This document shows, in pieces, positions 1 through 10,416 of a stretch of DNA of 64,000 bases. Each line of letters begins with the position of its first letter. Position 1 is the stretch's first letter. The stretch is taken from the NCBI GenBank assembly GCA_029204225.1, contig MU832072.1:24575-88574 (forward strand), written 5' to 3'. The notes under the pieces are model-generated. The model was not told the DNA's origin. It worked only from the letters and a program-made list of their open reading frames with translations, and did not search any database. The position numbers and the translations under genes were made by a program. Source of the DNA: Diphasiastrum complanatum. Taxonomy: Eukaryota > Streptophyta > Lycopodiopsida > Lycopodiales > Lycopodiaceae.

Positions 1-40
1 GCTTGCGAAGTTCCAGAGCTAGCTCCTTCTCGTATTCTTC

Positions 41-615
41 TCAAGGATCTCTTCCAGAATCCTTGATGATATCATTTAAGTTCTCTAACACATACTCTGG
101 CAATGGATCGGAAAGCCCTAGATGCAATTCAGTACATTGGGTAAAGAATCCTCCTAGCTCTTTCCACGTAGAATCTTCACTCAACTCATACACTACAAGG
201 GAACTACAGTCGGCATTATGTCTAACTTTGAACAGTCTATCTCCCACTAGCAGATGTCTATGGAAATCCCTGGAATAGAAATAATGATAAACCCTTCCAT
301 TTCTACTCAACTGGCAGAAGTCACCTGGTAGAGGTAGCTCTCGCAATCCTAACCCAGTCATAACAATCCAGGCCCAGATCTCGTCCTAATAGCACTTTGA
401 AGTTCTATGGAGCGTGTTGCTACCAAGACCCATGAGTCGTTCATTCTGATGTACACGGATGTTTTGACTCTAAATCCCTCATTATCAGCTTCAGTGGCTA
501 AATCCCCAGCCCTTACAATTCCAATGGTGGTGTCTAATGATATCAGTTCTAGTGAAGCCCATCCAATTATTCTGACTACGGGGCAATACCTCCTTGGGTT
601 GGAGGTGTAGGCCAT
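41..615 (-). pseudogene. Unrecognised coding remnant in two overlapping frames
   Basis: Two minus-strand open frames abut at about 358: one of 85 codons (615 to 358) and one of 106 codons (361 to 41). The second has a composition typical of real protein, with segments such as YHYFYSRDFHRHLLVGDRLF and LVVYELSEDSTWKELGGFF. The end of the first frame reads naturally into the second if one frameshift is allowed, which suggests a single broken coding region. The phrase around DSTWKEL is loosely reminiscent of kelch or F-box-associated repeats, but I cannot assign a family. No promoter, splice sites or start codon can be defended. It may be a fragment of a gene or of a mobile element. Confidence 0.3.
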
Positions 616-2550
616 ATACTAGTTGACTGCTTCTCTGACATGTCAAGCTCTCAATATAACTAACACTCCTCAATCAATAATCATTCACATAAACCTCTAT
701 GCATGTGTGGGCTTCTAACATTTCTAGAAGAGGATAAGAATACAGACATCCCTAGTCCTACCATAATTTAGCAGTGGTAATATGCAGGGCTCTGGAGTTG
801 CTAGGATCTCTGCTAATCTAGTAGCACCAAAGATGGACACAATCCGTTGTTGGTACATTATTTTCAGGCCTGTAAGGACGATGATATACAGATAAGGTGT
901 AGCAGTGTACGGAATATTAGGACCTATGGGAGAGCTTGGACGAAACATTCTCGATGCTTATTGTCATTAGGTAGTGAATCATGGCTGTATTATATGACCC
1001 TTTCCCAAAGTATTCGTTAAGTACACCCCTTCCACGTAAATAGTCATGGGAGCTGTTCAAGTGTAGCGTGCAATTCCCCAACCATCTTGGTTAGTAGATG
1101 GCTGACAGTGAATAGTCAAGAACCGTGTGTTCCAATGGGTTATCTTGACTATTGTGGTTCTAGATGAAGACCGACAATAGGTTTGTTCTTAACTCATGTA
1201 GTGTGTCCAACCACAGTGAGCTTAACCTCACTCCTGTGTTCCAAGTAGACGAGGATGACTTGCTTAATTCATTCATCAGATTCACTCAAGCAAAATTCCT
1301 TAAAGGCTTTCTCCATGCATTTAGACAAAAAACAATCATTCTGAGCAAACTAGCCATCCTGCTAGAGTCTAAAACTATCATCACCTCAAATTACAACTAT
1401 CCTGCATTAAACTTTCTCCTGAGACATAGCAATACACTGTCTACGAGTTCTTTTGGCATGCTATAATCTTTCTTTATGAAGACTATGAAGCTGTAATCAC
1501 TGCTGCAACATCTATGACATACACAATTGCATCATCTATCACAGATTGAATACACAGGTAGCAGAGTGTGAGAACAAAATGAGGAAACTTACATGTGAGG
1601 TTCTCTTCTCAGGTCTCCTCCAGCTCCAGCCCACAGGAAATCAGAGACCAATCATGCAAAGGTTAGGCTTCCGGGAGTGTGTAGTGTTGCTGGAGTTCAC
1701 CTTGTAGACACCAAGAAGTGTTGCTCCTAAGTGCAGACTGGTTGCCAGAATGACTGATAGTCGTGCAGGATCCAAAGTGAGCTCATGCAGTTCATGGACA
1801 ACTTGATATCAGCTTCCTGTGTCTTGTAAGTTTCAATCGACAAAGCAACAGAGGCAACATCCTTCGATTGTTCCATAGCAGACAACAATGACAGCTCTAG
1901 TTCAATGATGGCTCTTCAACTATAATCAGACATACATTCTCAATGGGTCCTCATATCAGTGACGGAGTTAACATTTGCTCAAATCAGTCCTAGGATTTGG
2001 AATTATTCTCACTCAGAATATCGATTGCTAATAGCGATTCCTCACTGGTTTTAGTAGCCTGATAACAAATCTCTCACTCTCTCATAGACCGATGTTTGAT
2101 ATTCAGTATTCAAACATCTGTGGAATGCACTTAATTGGTAGGAATACGTACAAGTCATCATGCATAACTTTCTTATAATCATTGAAAAGTCTATACTCAA
2201 AACTGCATATGGATAAGTGCTTTGATAGGAGTCATCATGAAATTAGTTATCTCATCACTATATAGAAATAGATAAAAGTATACCAAGAATCCATACTTCA
2301 AACATGATGTAAGATCAATACAGACCAGTACTCGTAATACAACCACTTAAATGCATGGTGAGCATTCCCATAGAGATCGATTGAAGGTAATCTCTCAGGT
2401 TTACATCAAAGTAGTGATGTCTGCTCAGGCTCGATAGGTGCTGCTTAACACAATCATGCTCATGTAGGTATTGAAACAATGGTCTCTTCAAATGATCGCA
2501 CCATAAACTGAAACTCGACTGAAAATTGAGTGGTATTCACACTATGAGGA
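616..2550. other. No supported gene
   Basis: I see no recognisable protein or RNA gene here. A 100-codon plus-strand frame at 1164-1466 has no motif I know and no supporting context. The base composition is unremarkable and no long repeat is visible. Confidence 0.5.
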
Positions 2551-2625
2551 TGGTCAATGATGCACATATTCAAGAATGTAGGGAGCATAATCTGGGAGCA
2601 CTTGAATGGTGTCAAAGATAAAAAA
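2551..2625 (+). repeat. CACTA-derived scrap matching 38063-38125
   Basis: This stretch reads in one frame as AHIQECREHNLGALEWCQR and ends in TAA. The DNA at 38063-38125, at the start of the CACTA transposase relic, is nearly the same and reads AHIQECRGHNLGALDHCQRL. The copy is followed directly by a truncated LTR, so it is a displaced or left-behind piece of a CACTA element rather than a gene. Identity was judged by eye over about 65 bases. Confidence 0.6.
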
Positions 2626-3233
2626 TGAGTTTAATCTTACTCCTACTCATCCTTCTCACCCTCCTTATCACTTCAAGGAAAATTTCTCTCTCCAGCATTC
2701 TGCAGAAATACACTATCTTTTAAACAGTCTGTAGAAATACACGTAAAGTCCAAATAGGCAAGCATCGCAAGGAAACGCAAGGAACCTTGCATACGGTCAC
2801 TTACAAAAGAGACTGAAGTGAACCATAAAGCCTTGCTCATGGTCATATGCAAAGGCTCACCGCCAGGAACCGGCAGAGTCTAGCTTACGGTTACTTACAA
2901 AGTGAACTGTAAAGTCTTGCATTACGAAGTCGAAGTAAACCGACTGCAACAAGTTCGCAAGGACTGACATATGAAGACCAACAGAAGGAGTCAACCGCAA
3001 TGAACCGCGACACTGTAGCCTACGGTCCATTGCGATAGCAAACTAGAAGGATGCCAAAGGCACCACCAGACATCGTAAGTTATCACTTACGGTCACCTAC
3101 GAAGTGAACGAACGACAGCTGACCGAAGGGAACCACCAAGGCAACAATTGCAGTTGACACAGTTTCATCTTCACGCCCCTATGGTTAAGTCTCAATTTGA
3201 ATTCATATTTGTAGCAGTAAGCTTAAGGAGAAG
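2626..3233 (+). repeat. Partial LTR copy and residual internal end
   Basis: From about 2626 to 3185 this is a diverged direct copy of the first part of the LTR at 3234-4209, offset by about 610 bp. The shared landmarks, in order, are the tcctactcatcc block, the cagtctgcagaaatac block, the caaggaaccttgc block and the cacagtttcatcttcacg block. Similarity stops near 3185. The remaining bases run to a purine-rich aaggagaag directly before the next LTR, which is where a polypurine tract would sit. The simplest reading is a 5' LTR fused to the last internal bases of an element whose body has been deleted. Confidence 0.55.
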
Positions 3234-4209
3234 TGTTGGAGTTAAATCTTTCTCCTACTCATCCTTTTCGCCCTCCTTATCACTTCAAGATAAATTTCTC
3301 TCTCAAGAATTCTACAAAAATACACTATCTTTTACACAGTCTGCAGAAATACGTGTAGAGTCCAAACATGCAAGATGCTGCAAGGAACCACAAGGAACCT
3401 TGCCTACGGTCACTTATGAAAGAGCCCGAAGTGAATTGTAAAGTCTTGCTTATGGTCATGTGTGAAGACTCACCACCAAGAACTGCCAGAGTTTAGCTTA
3501 TGGTTACTTACGAAGTGAACTGAAGTGAACTGTAAACTCCTGCATTGCGAAGTCGAAGTAAACTGACTGCAACAAGTTCACAAGGACTCACATATGAAGA
3601 CCAATGGAAGGAGTCATCCGCAATGAACCACAACACTTCAACCTACGGTCCATTGTGATAGCAAATTGAAAGAAGCCAAAGGCACCGCCAGACACTGTAA
3701 GTTATCACTTATGGTTGCCTATGAAGTGAATGAATGATAGCTGACCGAAGGAAACCGCCAAGTCAACGATTGCGGTTGACACACAGTTTCATCTTCACGA
3801 CCCTGCGGTCAAACTACAATTGCAACGTCACCACATTTTCATGCTCCTGACGTGTATGAAGGAGATTCTTTTGTTGTACCTCTTCACATCTTCACGATGC
3901 ACCAATAACTGATCTATGGATCATATACAAGGGCTACTAATGATCTTTTAAGTTGTAATTAGAATAACTAAAGGTCTTCTGATAGCTATATAAATATCTT
4001 AACATTTGAAGAGAAGCAGATGATCGATCAATGTATTCACAGAGATCAAATGACCAAAAGTGGGCTTCAAGTAGCTGACTCCTTAGAGTTAGTGATCATT
4101 TTAGAATGAGTAAAGAGTATTTTGAAAGATAGCATTCATTAGTTATTGTAAGTAGGATCACGCGCTTTGCGCGATTGTTTTGTGATCTGATATCGTTGTT
4201 CCTACAACA
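3234..4209 (+). mobile_element. Copia-type LTR, about 976 bp
   Basis: The segment begins TGTTGGAG and ends CCTACAACA, the TG...CA ends with short inverted repeats usual for Ty1/copia LTRs. A purine-rich tract lies directly upstream, which fits a 3' LTR on the plus strand. There is no associated coding region: the neighbouring upstream copy (2626-3233) joins almost immediately. The segment shares the tttacacagtctgcag block with the Copia-1 LTR at 14600, so the two families are probably related. I could not find a convincing target duplication. Confidence 0.6.
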
Positions 4210-5160
4210 CTCTTTTATACAGAAGTGCTATTTTTCATATCAGTTGTATTCATGTTTAATGTTTGAATGCCTCTCAATCTTTCTCACCATTATCAAAACT
4301 TATTTGTCAGAAACAGAGAATAGTATGGTTATCTCAGACATCTAAATCGTTCGTATTCTCTATGGTTGTCTACAATGTAAAAATTACAACAAATAAGGAT
4401 CCTAAAACACTTGAAATGATGAGGAAAATAATAGATTATGATTTCATAAGATTAGCACAAGTTGAACCATCAAAATCCATCAAAAATCTATGCTTGAACC
4501 TCACTAAATGGCCCAAATCCTTGAAGAAGGCTTCACACGTGTGAAAGTACGGCCTCCCACAGTCTGAGTATTGTACACCAGACCTACATTCAATCATATA
4601 ATCATTAGTAATCACAAGTACTCAAACAATTATGAACATAGAGAGCAATTGCACCATTATGAGAGAAAAAACATGAAATTGCTTGATTGATGTTGGTGAG
4701 ATATCATCACCTATATATACATGATCCATCACGGTTTTGGGCAGGTATGAGTAGCCCTAAACCTATCCCTAATGCTAATTTTGGTGGATCTTTCATCCCT
4801 ACCAAGTTAGGATTGGAATCTTGGAAATCCTCAACAATGCAAAAACTACCAAAAATAGCTGCTATTTTTTCTCCCTTGTATCTAAGCATAATTTGGACTC
4901 TTTCCAAAGGTTCTAACACTTAGGTCTACTTGAGAACATCCTTATGAATGGAATCCTATGCTATTTGGCACGTGTGACAAGCCACATCATGACCATCTAA
5001 CTATTTACAAGTCATAAGACCAAAACTAGTCAAGCTAGAATTGTGAATTTTTAACATACAACACCTACTTTGACATCTAAATCAAATTAGAACTACTCTA
5101 ATTCTTAATCTCTAAGTAATCCAAGATCCTTATTCATTAGTTTTCAAATGTTTCATCTAG
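4210..5160. other. No supported gene; possible LTR-like sequence
   Basis: No coding region is recognisable. A minus-strand TATA-like tgtatatatagg lies at about 4717-4728, and a palindromic cacacgtgtg occurs near 4533, both features seen in the copia LTRs elsewhere in this window. The stretch may therefore be an old LTR, but no ends can be placed. Confidence 0.3.
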
Positions 5161-5480
5161 CGAGTAAAAGCTATTACTCGTCATTTTAAATTTTCTTGTC
5201 CATTTCTTTTTTTTCACCATTTTTCTATTACTAGCTAGTTATAACTCGCCTATAGTATTTTATAGCTCATACCATCAGAACATGGACATGTATATACACT
5301 GCTCTATCTTGTACCAGACCGGCGAGTTATAATCTAATTACTCGCCCTCCTATTACTCGCCAAGTTCTCCACTTTACTTGCCACTTTGACAGATCATTTT
5401 GGTCATTTATTAGAATAAGTAGGCAGCTCGACGAGTTATAATCCTATTGCTTGTGCCTGCTATTACTCACCCTGTATAAC
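5161..5480. repeat. Degenerate array of tattactcgcc / ggcgagttata motifs
   Basis: Within about 320 bp the motif actcgcc or its complement ggcgagt recurs around ten times, often next to tatta or ttata (for example near 5176, 5247, 5321, 5338, 5354, 5428 and 5466). Both orientations occur, so short inverted repeats are possible. The spacing is irregular and no clean unit length can be given. Confidence 0.45.
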
Positions 5481-5497
5481 TCACCAACAATGAAAAT

Positions 5498-5800
5498 CTA
5501 GAATCTTTGATAAAGCTTCTTCAATGAATCCCAAACATCCTTTGATGAAGTACTCTTACCAACTTCCTTGAGAAGCTCATTGGTAACATTCATCTTTATC
5601 ATGTGTAGAGTATTTTTGAACCTCTTGTCATACCTCAATTGATCTTGTTGTGTTGCTGGCCTCTCCTCCAAACCTACGATATCCAAAACATCATTCATCT
5701 CAAGAAGTGATTTCATCCTCACTTTTCACAATGAAAAGTTACTTGAGATAAGCCTATCATTGGCTTCCAACATGACTCCATGTAGCAATGACCTGATCCT
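5498..5800 (-). pseudogene. Copia gag fragment
   Basis: The 74-codon minus-strand frame carries the start of a copia Gag domain (DUF4219/UBN2 type): a KVRMKSLLEMNDVLDIVG-like opening follows an in-frame stop, then LRYDKRFKNTLHMIKMNV and DVWDSLKKLYQRF. This matches the layout of the better preserved gag at 8900-9574 (KVRMESLL ... CVKMNVSNDLL ... AWESLKSIY). It ends abruptly at 5498, where unrelated sequence begins, so only the N-terminal third of gag survives. Confidence 0.75.
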
Positions 5801-6505
5801 CTCTTTCAACCTATTTCAATGCACAAAGCACTCCTTTGAAAAACAACAATTGTTTTCAAAAGAAAATCACACAGATATAAAACTTCTCAATTCTCTTCTA
5901 GCACTTATACCAAGCATTCAACACATAGAATAGTGAAGTCTTGATCAACCTATGATCTATCCTCAATCCAATGACTCTTGCCACTTTCTAAGATTGAAAC
6001 ACACTCAAATGAAATTTAGTAGCCTCACAATCTAGAGATCCAGTAAAAATTAGGGTTTTGACAAAATCACAAAAAATTGATTATTTTAAATTCTACTGAT
6101 TGATTACACTCAATAGGTCATTCACTTTTTCTAAGCTTATTCTGTTTAATCAATATCAGACTGATTTAGGATAATGTCGAACTTTTATGGATCAAACAAA
6201 AATTTTTACAAAACTGGAAATTTTCAAAATCCGTTAATTATGGACCAAACTATGAAAATCAATAAAAATATCGGTCATTCAGTTTCACAAGTGCCATCCA
6301 TTATGAAATGTTTTCAAAATATCCAACATTCATCAAACTTGATATGCACTGATTTTTTCAAAAAATCAATTTTTTTTTGTAAATTGCCTAGAGTAGCATC
6401 GGAGACACCGAATCTACGGGTGATTTTAGGTATTACAGAAGTCAGAATGGTGTTAGCCGATATTTTCGCATGGAAAATCGGGCTAATATTGAAGTTTAAG
6501 TTCGC
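5801..6505. other. No supported gene
   Basis: AT-rich sequence between the gag scrap and the LTR at 6506. The upper part may be the leader of the gag scrap. An open 129-codon frame (6174-6563) runs into the LTR and has no recognisable motif. Confidence 0.4.
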
Positions 6506-7207
6506 TGTGAAAGTACTGTACTTTAGGACCATATATGGATCTACAAAAGATCCACAAGAGTGATTGAATGTTTGCTTAACAATCTATCAAAAAACTAGAC
6601 ACAAAAAAGTTGATCTAGATTGGCAATTTGACAAACAACAAGCATTAACAATCAAAAGCATTGATAAACATTGAAATCCGAGCCCACACGTGTGTACTAC
6701 AGGCTGTAGTATGGCCTTCAACCTGAGAAACAAGTAGAAATTGATTTGGTTTCATTTGGATCACAAAAACTCAATGTACATAGTGAACTAGCTTGAGATT
6801 GCTAATGAGCTCCAAAAATTTTCTTTTTTCTCACTATGGAGAGAGGGAATACATAGCAAATTCGACTTCCTTCTTGAAGTTAGGTGGATTTCCAGCATGT
6901 AATAAGGAAGTTAACTCACTCTCCTTGACCTAAAATGAAACCCTTGTCTATTTCCTAGAGTCATGCTTGGTAGATAGCTAGTTGGTCAAATTTTCACCTT
7001 AAATCTAGGATTTAGGTCCTATAAAGTAGGGATGACCACCAAATAGACATGAACAACTCTTTTGACTTGACCTAACCTACATTAGGATGGGTTTCCCATG
7101 TGGCATAATGGCCTCACATGTGTGAGACCCACTTGTGTACACAATTTACACTATTCTACATGGTTTTTGATCAAGCTAGATTTGCCAATTTTTGGCAATT
7201 CTTCACA
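6506..7207 (-). mobile_element. 3' LTR of gag-protease element, copy A
   Basis: Read on the minus strand it starts TGTGAAGAATTGCC at 7207 and ends AGTACTTTCACA at 6506, so it has TG...CA ends with a 6-bp inverted repeat. A purine-rich gaggaggag lies immediately upstream (7208-7216) in the polypurine-tract position. It is closely similar to the LTR at 55880-56528, which lacks about 50 bp present here near 6640-6690. It carries a palindromic cacacgtgtg near 6690. Confidence 0.8.
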
Positions 7208-7417
7208 CTCCTCCTCAAATTTAGCTTGATCTATTCACAACTCTCTTGATAGATGAATGAAAGCTCTTAGAAGTATCTAAAAAATCTAGCTACAAACAAA
7301 GAACTTTTGAGACTCCAATAGAGAATGATGTCCATGAAGGATCTTTCACCACCTCTTAGAGGATCCCTTACAAGATGTTCCATAAATGTGTCTATATACA
7401 TGTAGCACACTTCAAAA

Positions 7418-9574
7418 CTAAACATCATGCCAAGCCATGGATTCCAAGGCATTTTGTGCACTTGAAGATACATCAATTAAAATATTAAGTGCATAAATAA
7501 TGTTGCCAAAGACAACTTGCCTTGCTTGATCCATATGATTGAGCCTTGATGGCTCTATCTTGATACTCAAGATTCTTCTTGGAGTCCTCGGGTCTTGAGC
7601 TTGATCCTCCACTTGACTTGACTCCAAAACATCAATGAATTGAATAATGTGTTGATCCAAAGGTGCTTCTTCAAGTTTACAAATCTTCCACTCTTGAAAG
7701 ATCACATTTCCACCATTGACAAATTCTTTGGTTGAAAACAAGTAGATTCTACAATCTCTACTTGAAGAGCAAAACACTACCATTATTCCTATCATTGAAA
7801 TAGGATAATCTTTGGTCCTTACATTGGAATGATCATGCACAAAGCATGTGGACACAAAGATTTCCAAAGCAAATGATGTTTCATCTTTTATGACTCTATT
7901 CAAACTATTACAAAAATAGTTATCCAATGAAATTGCTTTATCAACAACAAATGTAGATTTCAAAGCATCCCATTTCATTGTCTTGTCATACAAAGTAATA
8001 AACACCATGGATCTTAAAGGTAAGAAACAAGTCACCTCATGTCTACTAATACTTTCCAAAAAGTATTCAAAGATAGTAGACTCTCCAATGCTCACCACCC
8101 TTGCAAGATGCACACTTGAATGGACAATTTGCATGCAATTTGATGACTCGGCCATTGTCATTGAGGACTCCCTTGGAACTATCATGCTTTGAAGCTGATC
8201 CTCAAGATCTTCCTCCTTTTGATGCTCCTCCTCAATGCAAGCAAGATCACACTTTGCCAAGATCTCCTCTTGAGTGATCTCCTCCTTCGCCAAGCTCATT
8301 CTTTCAAAAGCAACACTAGCTTCCAACTTAAACAATCTTCCATGTTTAAATCCCTTTGCAATGCAAACATCATTTTCCAAGATGAAGCAAACACCATGCT
8401 TAAACTGGACATCCAAACCACTCTCTAAGAGTAGACCAACACTAAGCATATTCTTGGTGATTGATGGTACATAAAGGACATTTTCTAGATCCATGCATTT
8501 TGAGGATTCTAGATACAAAGAGATGGTTCCAACACCATCTATCCTACACTCTTCATCATTTGCAGTAAAGACAAACTTTTTAGCATCATTAAATGAGTGT
8601 AAGGTTGAGAAAAAGTCCTTTTCACAAGACATGTGGGAGCTAGCCCCACTGTCGATCCACCAATTGTCTCTTGAATTGCTATTGCTTGTTGGTGAGGATG
8701 TAGATGCCATCAAGAATACATCTACTTCATCCTCCTCCTCCTCCTTTGCAAGGTTTCCTTGTTTGTCCTCCTCCACTTGTGCTCTTAGCCTCTTGTAGCA
8801 TTCAGATGCATAATGCCCCTTCTTTCCACAAAAGAAGCATTTTTGCTTTGACTTGTCCTTTGAGCTTGATGCATCATCCTCTTCTTTGGCCTCCTTTGGA
8901 TGCTTCTTCTTTCCATTGGTCTTCTTTTTGCCCTTGAATGAGAAATTGGCTTTCTCATCACCATCCTGCAAATACAAAGAACTCATCCTAGATTTTGCAT
9001 GGAGCATCCTACACTCTTCAGCCACTAATACACTGTGAAGTTTTTCTATAGTTGGCAAAGTGTCTTGGATGGCAAAACTTTGGACCAAATTTGCAAAGTC
9101 ATCTCCTAGACCATTAAGGACAATTTGTACAAGCTCTCCATCATGAATCTTCTCTCCAATGGAAGCCAACTCCCTATTTAGAGACTTGATTCTGAGTACA
9201 TAATCCTGTGCACTCTCCTCACTTCTCCTCATGCTTTGCAAAATTTGATTTCTAAGCATAAGAACTCTAGAAGTGTTGCTAGACTCATAGATTGATTTTA
9301 AAGACTCCCAAGCCTCTTTAGCATTAGTACAAGCTGATACTTCTCTCAACAAATCATTGCTCACATTCATCTTCACACAATGAAAAGCAAGCCTAGATAT
9401 CTTCTTGTATCTAGCTAACTCCTGTGCACCTAGAGGTTCATCTTCATCTTCAATCAAGAACTCATAAAGGTCTTGGAGCACCAATAGTGACTCCATTCTA
9501 ACCTTCCAAATAGCATAATTTGTAGAATTCAACCTCTCACTAGCTTCTAGAAGGTATGCTCCAGCAGATCTCAT
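7418..9574 (-). CDS. Gag-protease polyprotein of a non-autonomous copia element
   Basis: A single uninterrupted minus-strand frame of 718 codons from the ATG at 9574. I prefer this to the TTG 24 bases upstream because copy B has its ATG at the homologous place. Order of parts: DUF4219/UBN2 Gag domain (about 1-195), a lysine-rich linker, a CCHC zinc knuckle (246-259, CFFCGKKGHYASEC), an acidic linker, and a retropepsin-like protease with WWIDSGASSHM (about 305-315). In an autonomous copia element the pre-integrase zinc motif, integrase, reverse transcriptase and RNase H would follow. Here about 300 residues follow that match none of these, apart from a short VNGGNVIFQE resembling the end of an integrase. 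The same tail is present in copy B, so it belongs to the element family. Probably mobilised in trans, if at all. Confidence 0.85.
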   Translation of the reverse strand: MRSAGAYLLEASERLNSTNYAIWKVRMESLLVLQDLYEFLIEDEDEPLGAQELARYKKISRLAFHCVKMNVSNDLLREVSACTNAKEAWESLKSIYESSNTSRVLMLRNQILQSMRRSEESAQDYVLRIKSLNRELASIGEKIHDGELVQIVLNGLGDDFANLVQSFAIQDTLPTIEKLHSVLVAEECRMLHAKSRMSSLYLQDGDEKANFSFKGKKKTNGKKKHPKEAKEEDDASSSKDKSKQKCFFCGKKGHYASECYKRLRAQVEEDKQGNLAKEEEEDEVDVFLMASTSSPTSNSNSRDNWWIDSGASSHMSCEKDFFSTLHSFNDAKKFVFTANDEECRIDGVGTISLYLESSKCMDLENVLYVPSITKNMLSVGLLLESGLDVQFKHGVCFILENDVCIAKGFKHGRLFKLEASVAFERMSLAKEEITQEEILAKCDLACIEEEHQKEEDLEDQLQSMIVPRESSMTMAESSNCMQIVHSSVHLARVVSIGESTIFEYFLESISRHEVTCFLPLRSMVFITLYDKTMKWDALKSTFVVDKAISLDNYFCNSLNRVIKDETSFALEIFVSTCFVHDHSNVRTKDYPISMIGIMVVFCSSSRDCRIYLFSTKEFVNGGNVIFQEWKICKLEEAPLDQHIIQFIDVLESSQVEDQAQDPRTPRRILSIKIEPSRLNHMDQARQVVFGNIIYALNILIDVSSSAQNALESMAWHDV

Positions 9575-9606
9575 CTTACTAGTGACTTCTACAAACAAGA
9601 AATAGA

Positions 9607-9960
9607 TTTGATTGACTTGAAACTCACAAAGGTCTCACACTTGCAGTGTTTCACTCAAATTTGATTTCTATTCCAAAAAATGGACTTATAATCACAGTTC
9701 TATCACTCCCTCACAAAGCTGGAATGAAGATAAGATGAAGTGAAAACTACTTTCAAACAAATCTTGCCAAGAAATGGATTTGATTGTCTCTAGAAACTCA
9801 CTAAGGTCTCTCTCTTGTAGTTTTTCACTCAAATTAGATTTCTAATCCAACAAATGGACTTATAATCTCAGTTCTAGCACTCCCTCACAAAGTTGGAATG
9901 AAGTTAAGATGATGTGAAATCTACTTACAATCAAATCTTGCCAAATTTGGCTATTTTTGG
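9607..9960 (-). repeat. Tandem duplication of about 178 bp in the element leader
   Basis: The stretch holds two adjacent diverged copies of the same block: actcacaaaggtctca / actcactaaggtctct, then tttcactcaaatt, then aaatggacttataatc, then ctccctcacaaag. The copies start near 9607 and 9785. They lie between the gag start and the primer binding site, so this is an untranslated leader. Copy B is truncated inside the first copy. Confidence 0.7.
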
Positions 9961-10365
9961 ACAAAAAAATGACTTAATCTCTTTCTTCCTTCTTGGTGTA
10001 CTTTCAAGACCTGTTTTTAACCTTAATAGGACTTGAACTCAGCCTAGATTAATTAGATTCCATGAAAGAAATTCAAATCTAATCAATGGCAAATGATCTT
10101 GGTAGATTATCCTAGGATCTACACCAAAAATTACACCAATAGCTCACAAATTGAATTTTTTTGGATCAAATGAATACCATGCATTAAATGCAGGTTCAGA
10201 GGTGCCCACACATGTGGAAAGTACGGATTTGGACCCCTACCAAGTTTGGGATCAAATCTCCTCACCAAAATCAAGATTCTAGCTTGCCCTCTCAATACTA
10301 GCTTTTAGCACCAAAACTTGCTAAAAATGGATTTGCATTAGATCAATGGCTTATGCTCTTGTACT

Positions 10366-10379
10366 TGGCTCTGATACCA
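10366..10379 (-). promoter_or_regulatory. Primer binding site (initiator tRNA-Met type)
   Basis: On the minus strand the sequence is TGGTATCAGAGCCA, the standard plant copia primer binding site complementary to the 3' end of initiator tRNA-Met. It directly follows the LTR end CTTTCACA. This fixes the 3' border of the 5' LTR of copy A at 10380. Confidence 0.85.
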
Positions 10380-10416
10380 TGTGAAAGTATTGTACTTTAG
10401 GACCATAAATGGATGG
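10380..10416 (-). mobile_element. Recognisable end of the 5' LTR, copy A
   Basis: The first 37 bases next to the primer binding site match the end of the 3' LTR at 6506-6542 (tgtgaaagta, then gtactttaggaccat). Beyond 10416 the sequence no longer matches either that LTR or the copy B LTR. Either the rest of the 5' LTR has been replaced, or the element was copied from a chimeric template. Confidence 0.6.

Noticed and set aside
5161-5480. CRISPR-like array of actcgcc repeats
   Set aside because: Repeats are too short, irregularly spaced and in both orientations, and the window is eukaryotic.
8189-9038. Several plus-strand frames of 60-100 codons opposite the gag-protease gene
   Set aside because: They are shadows of the minus-strand 718-codon frame; copy B shows the same shadows because the DNA is similar, not because they are genes.
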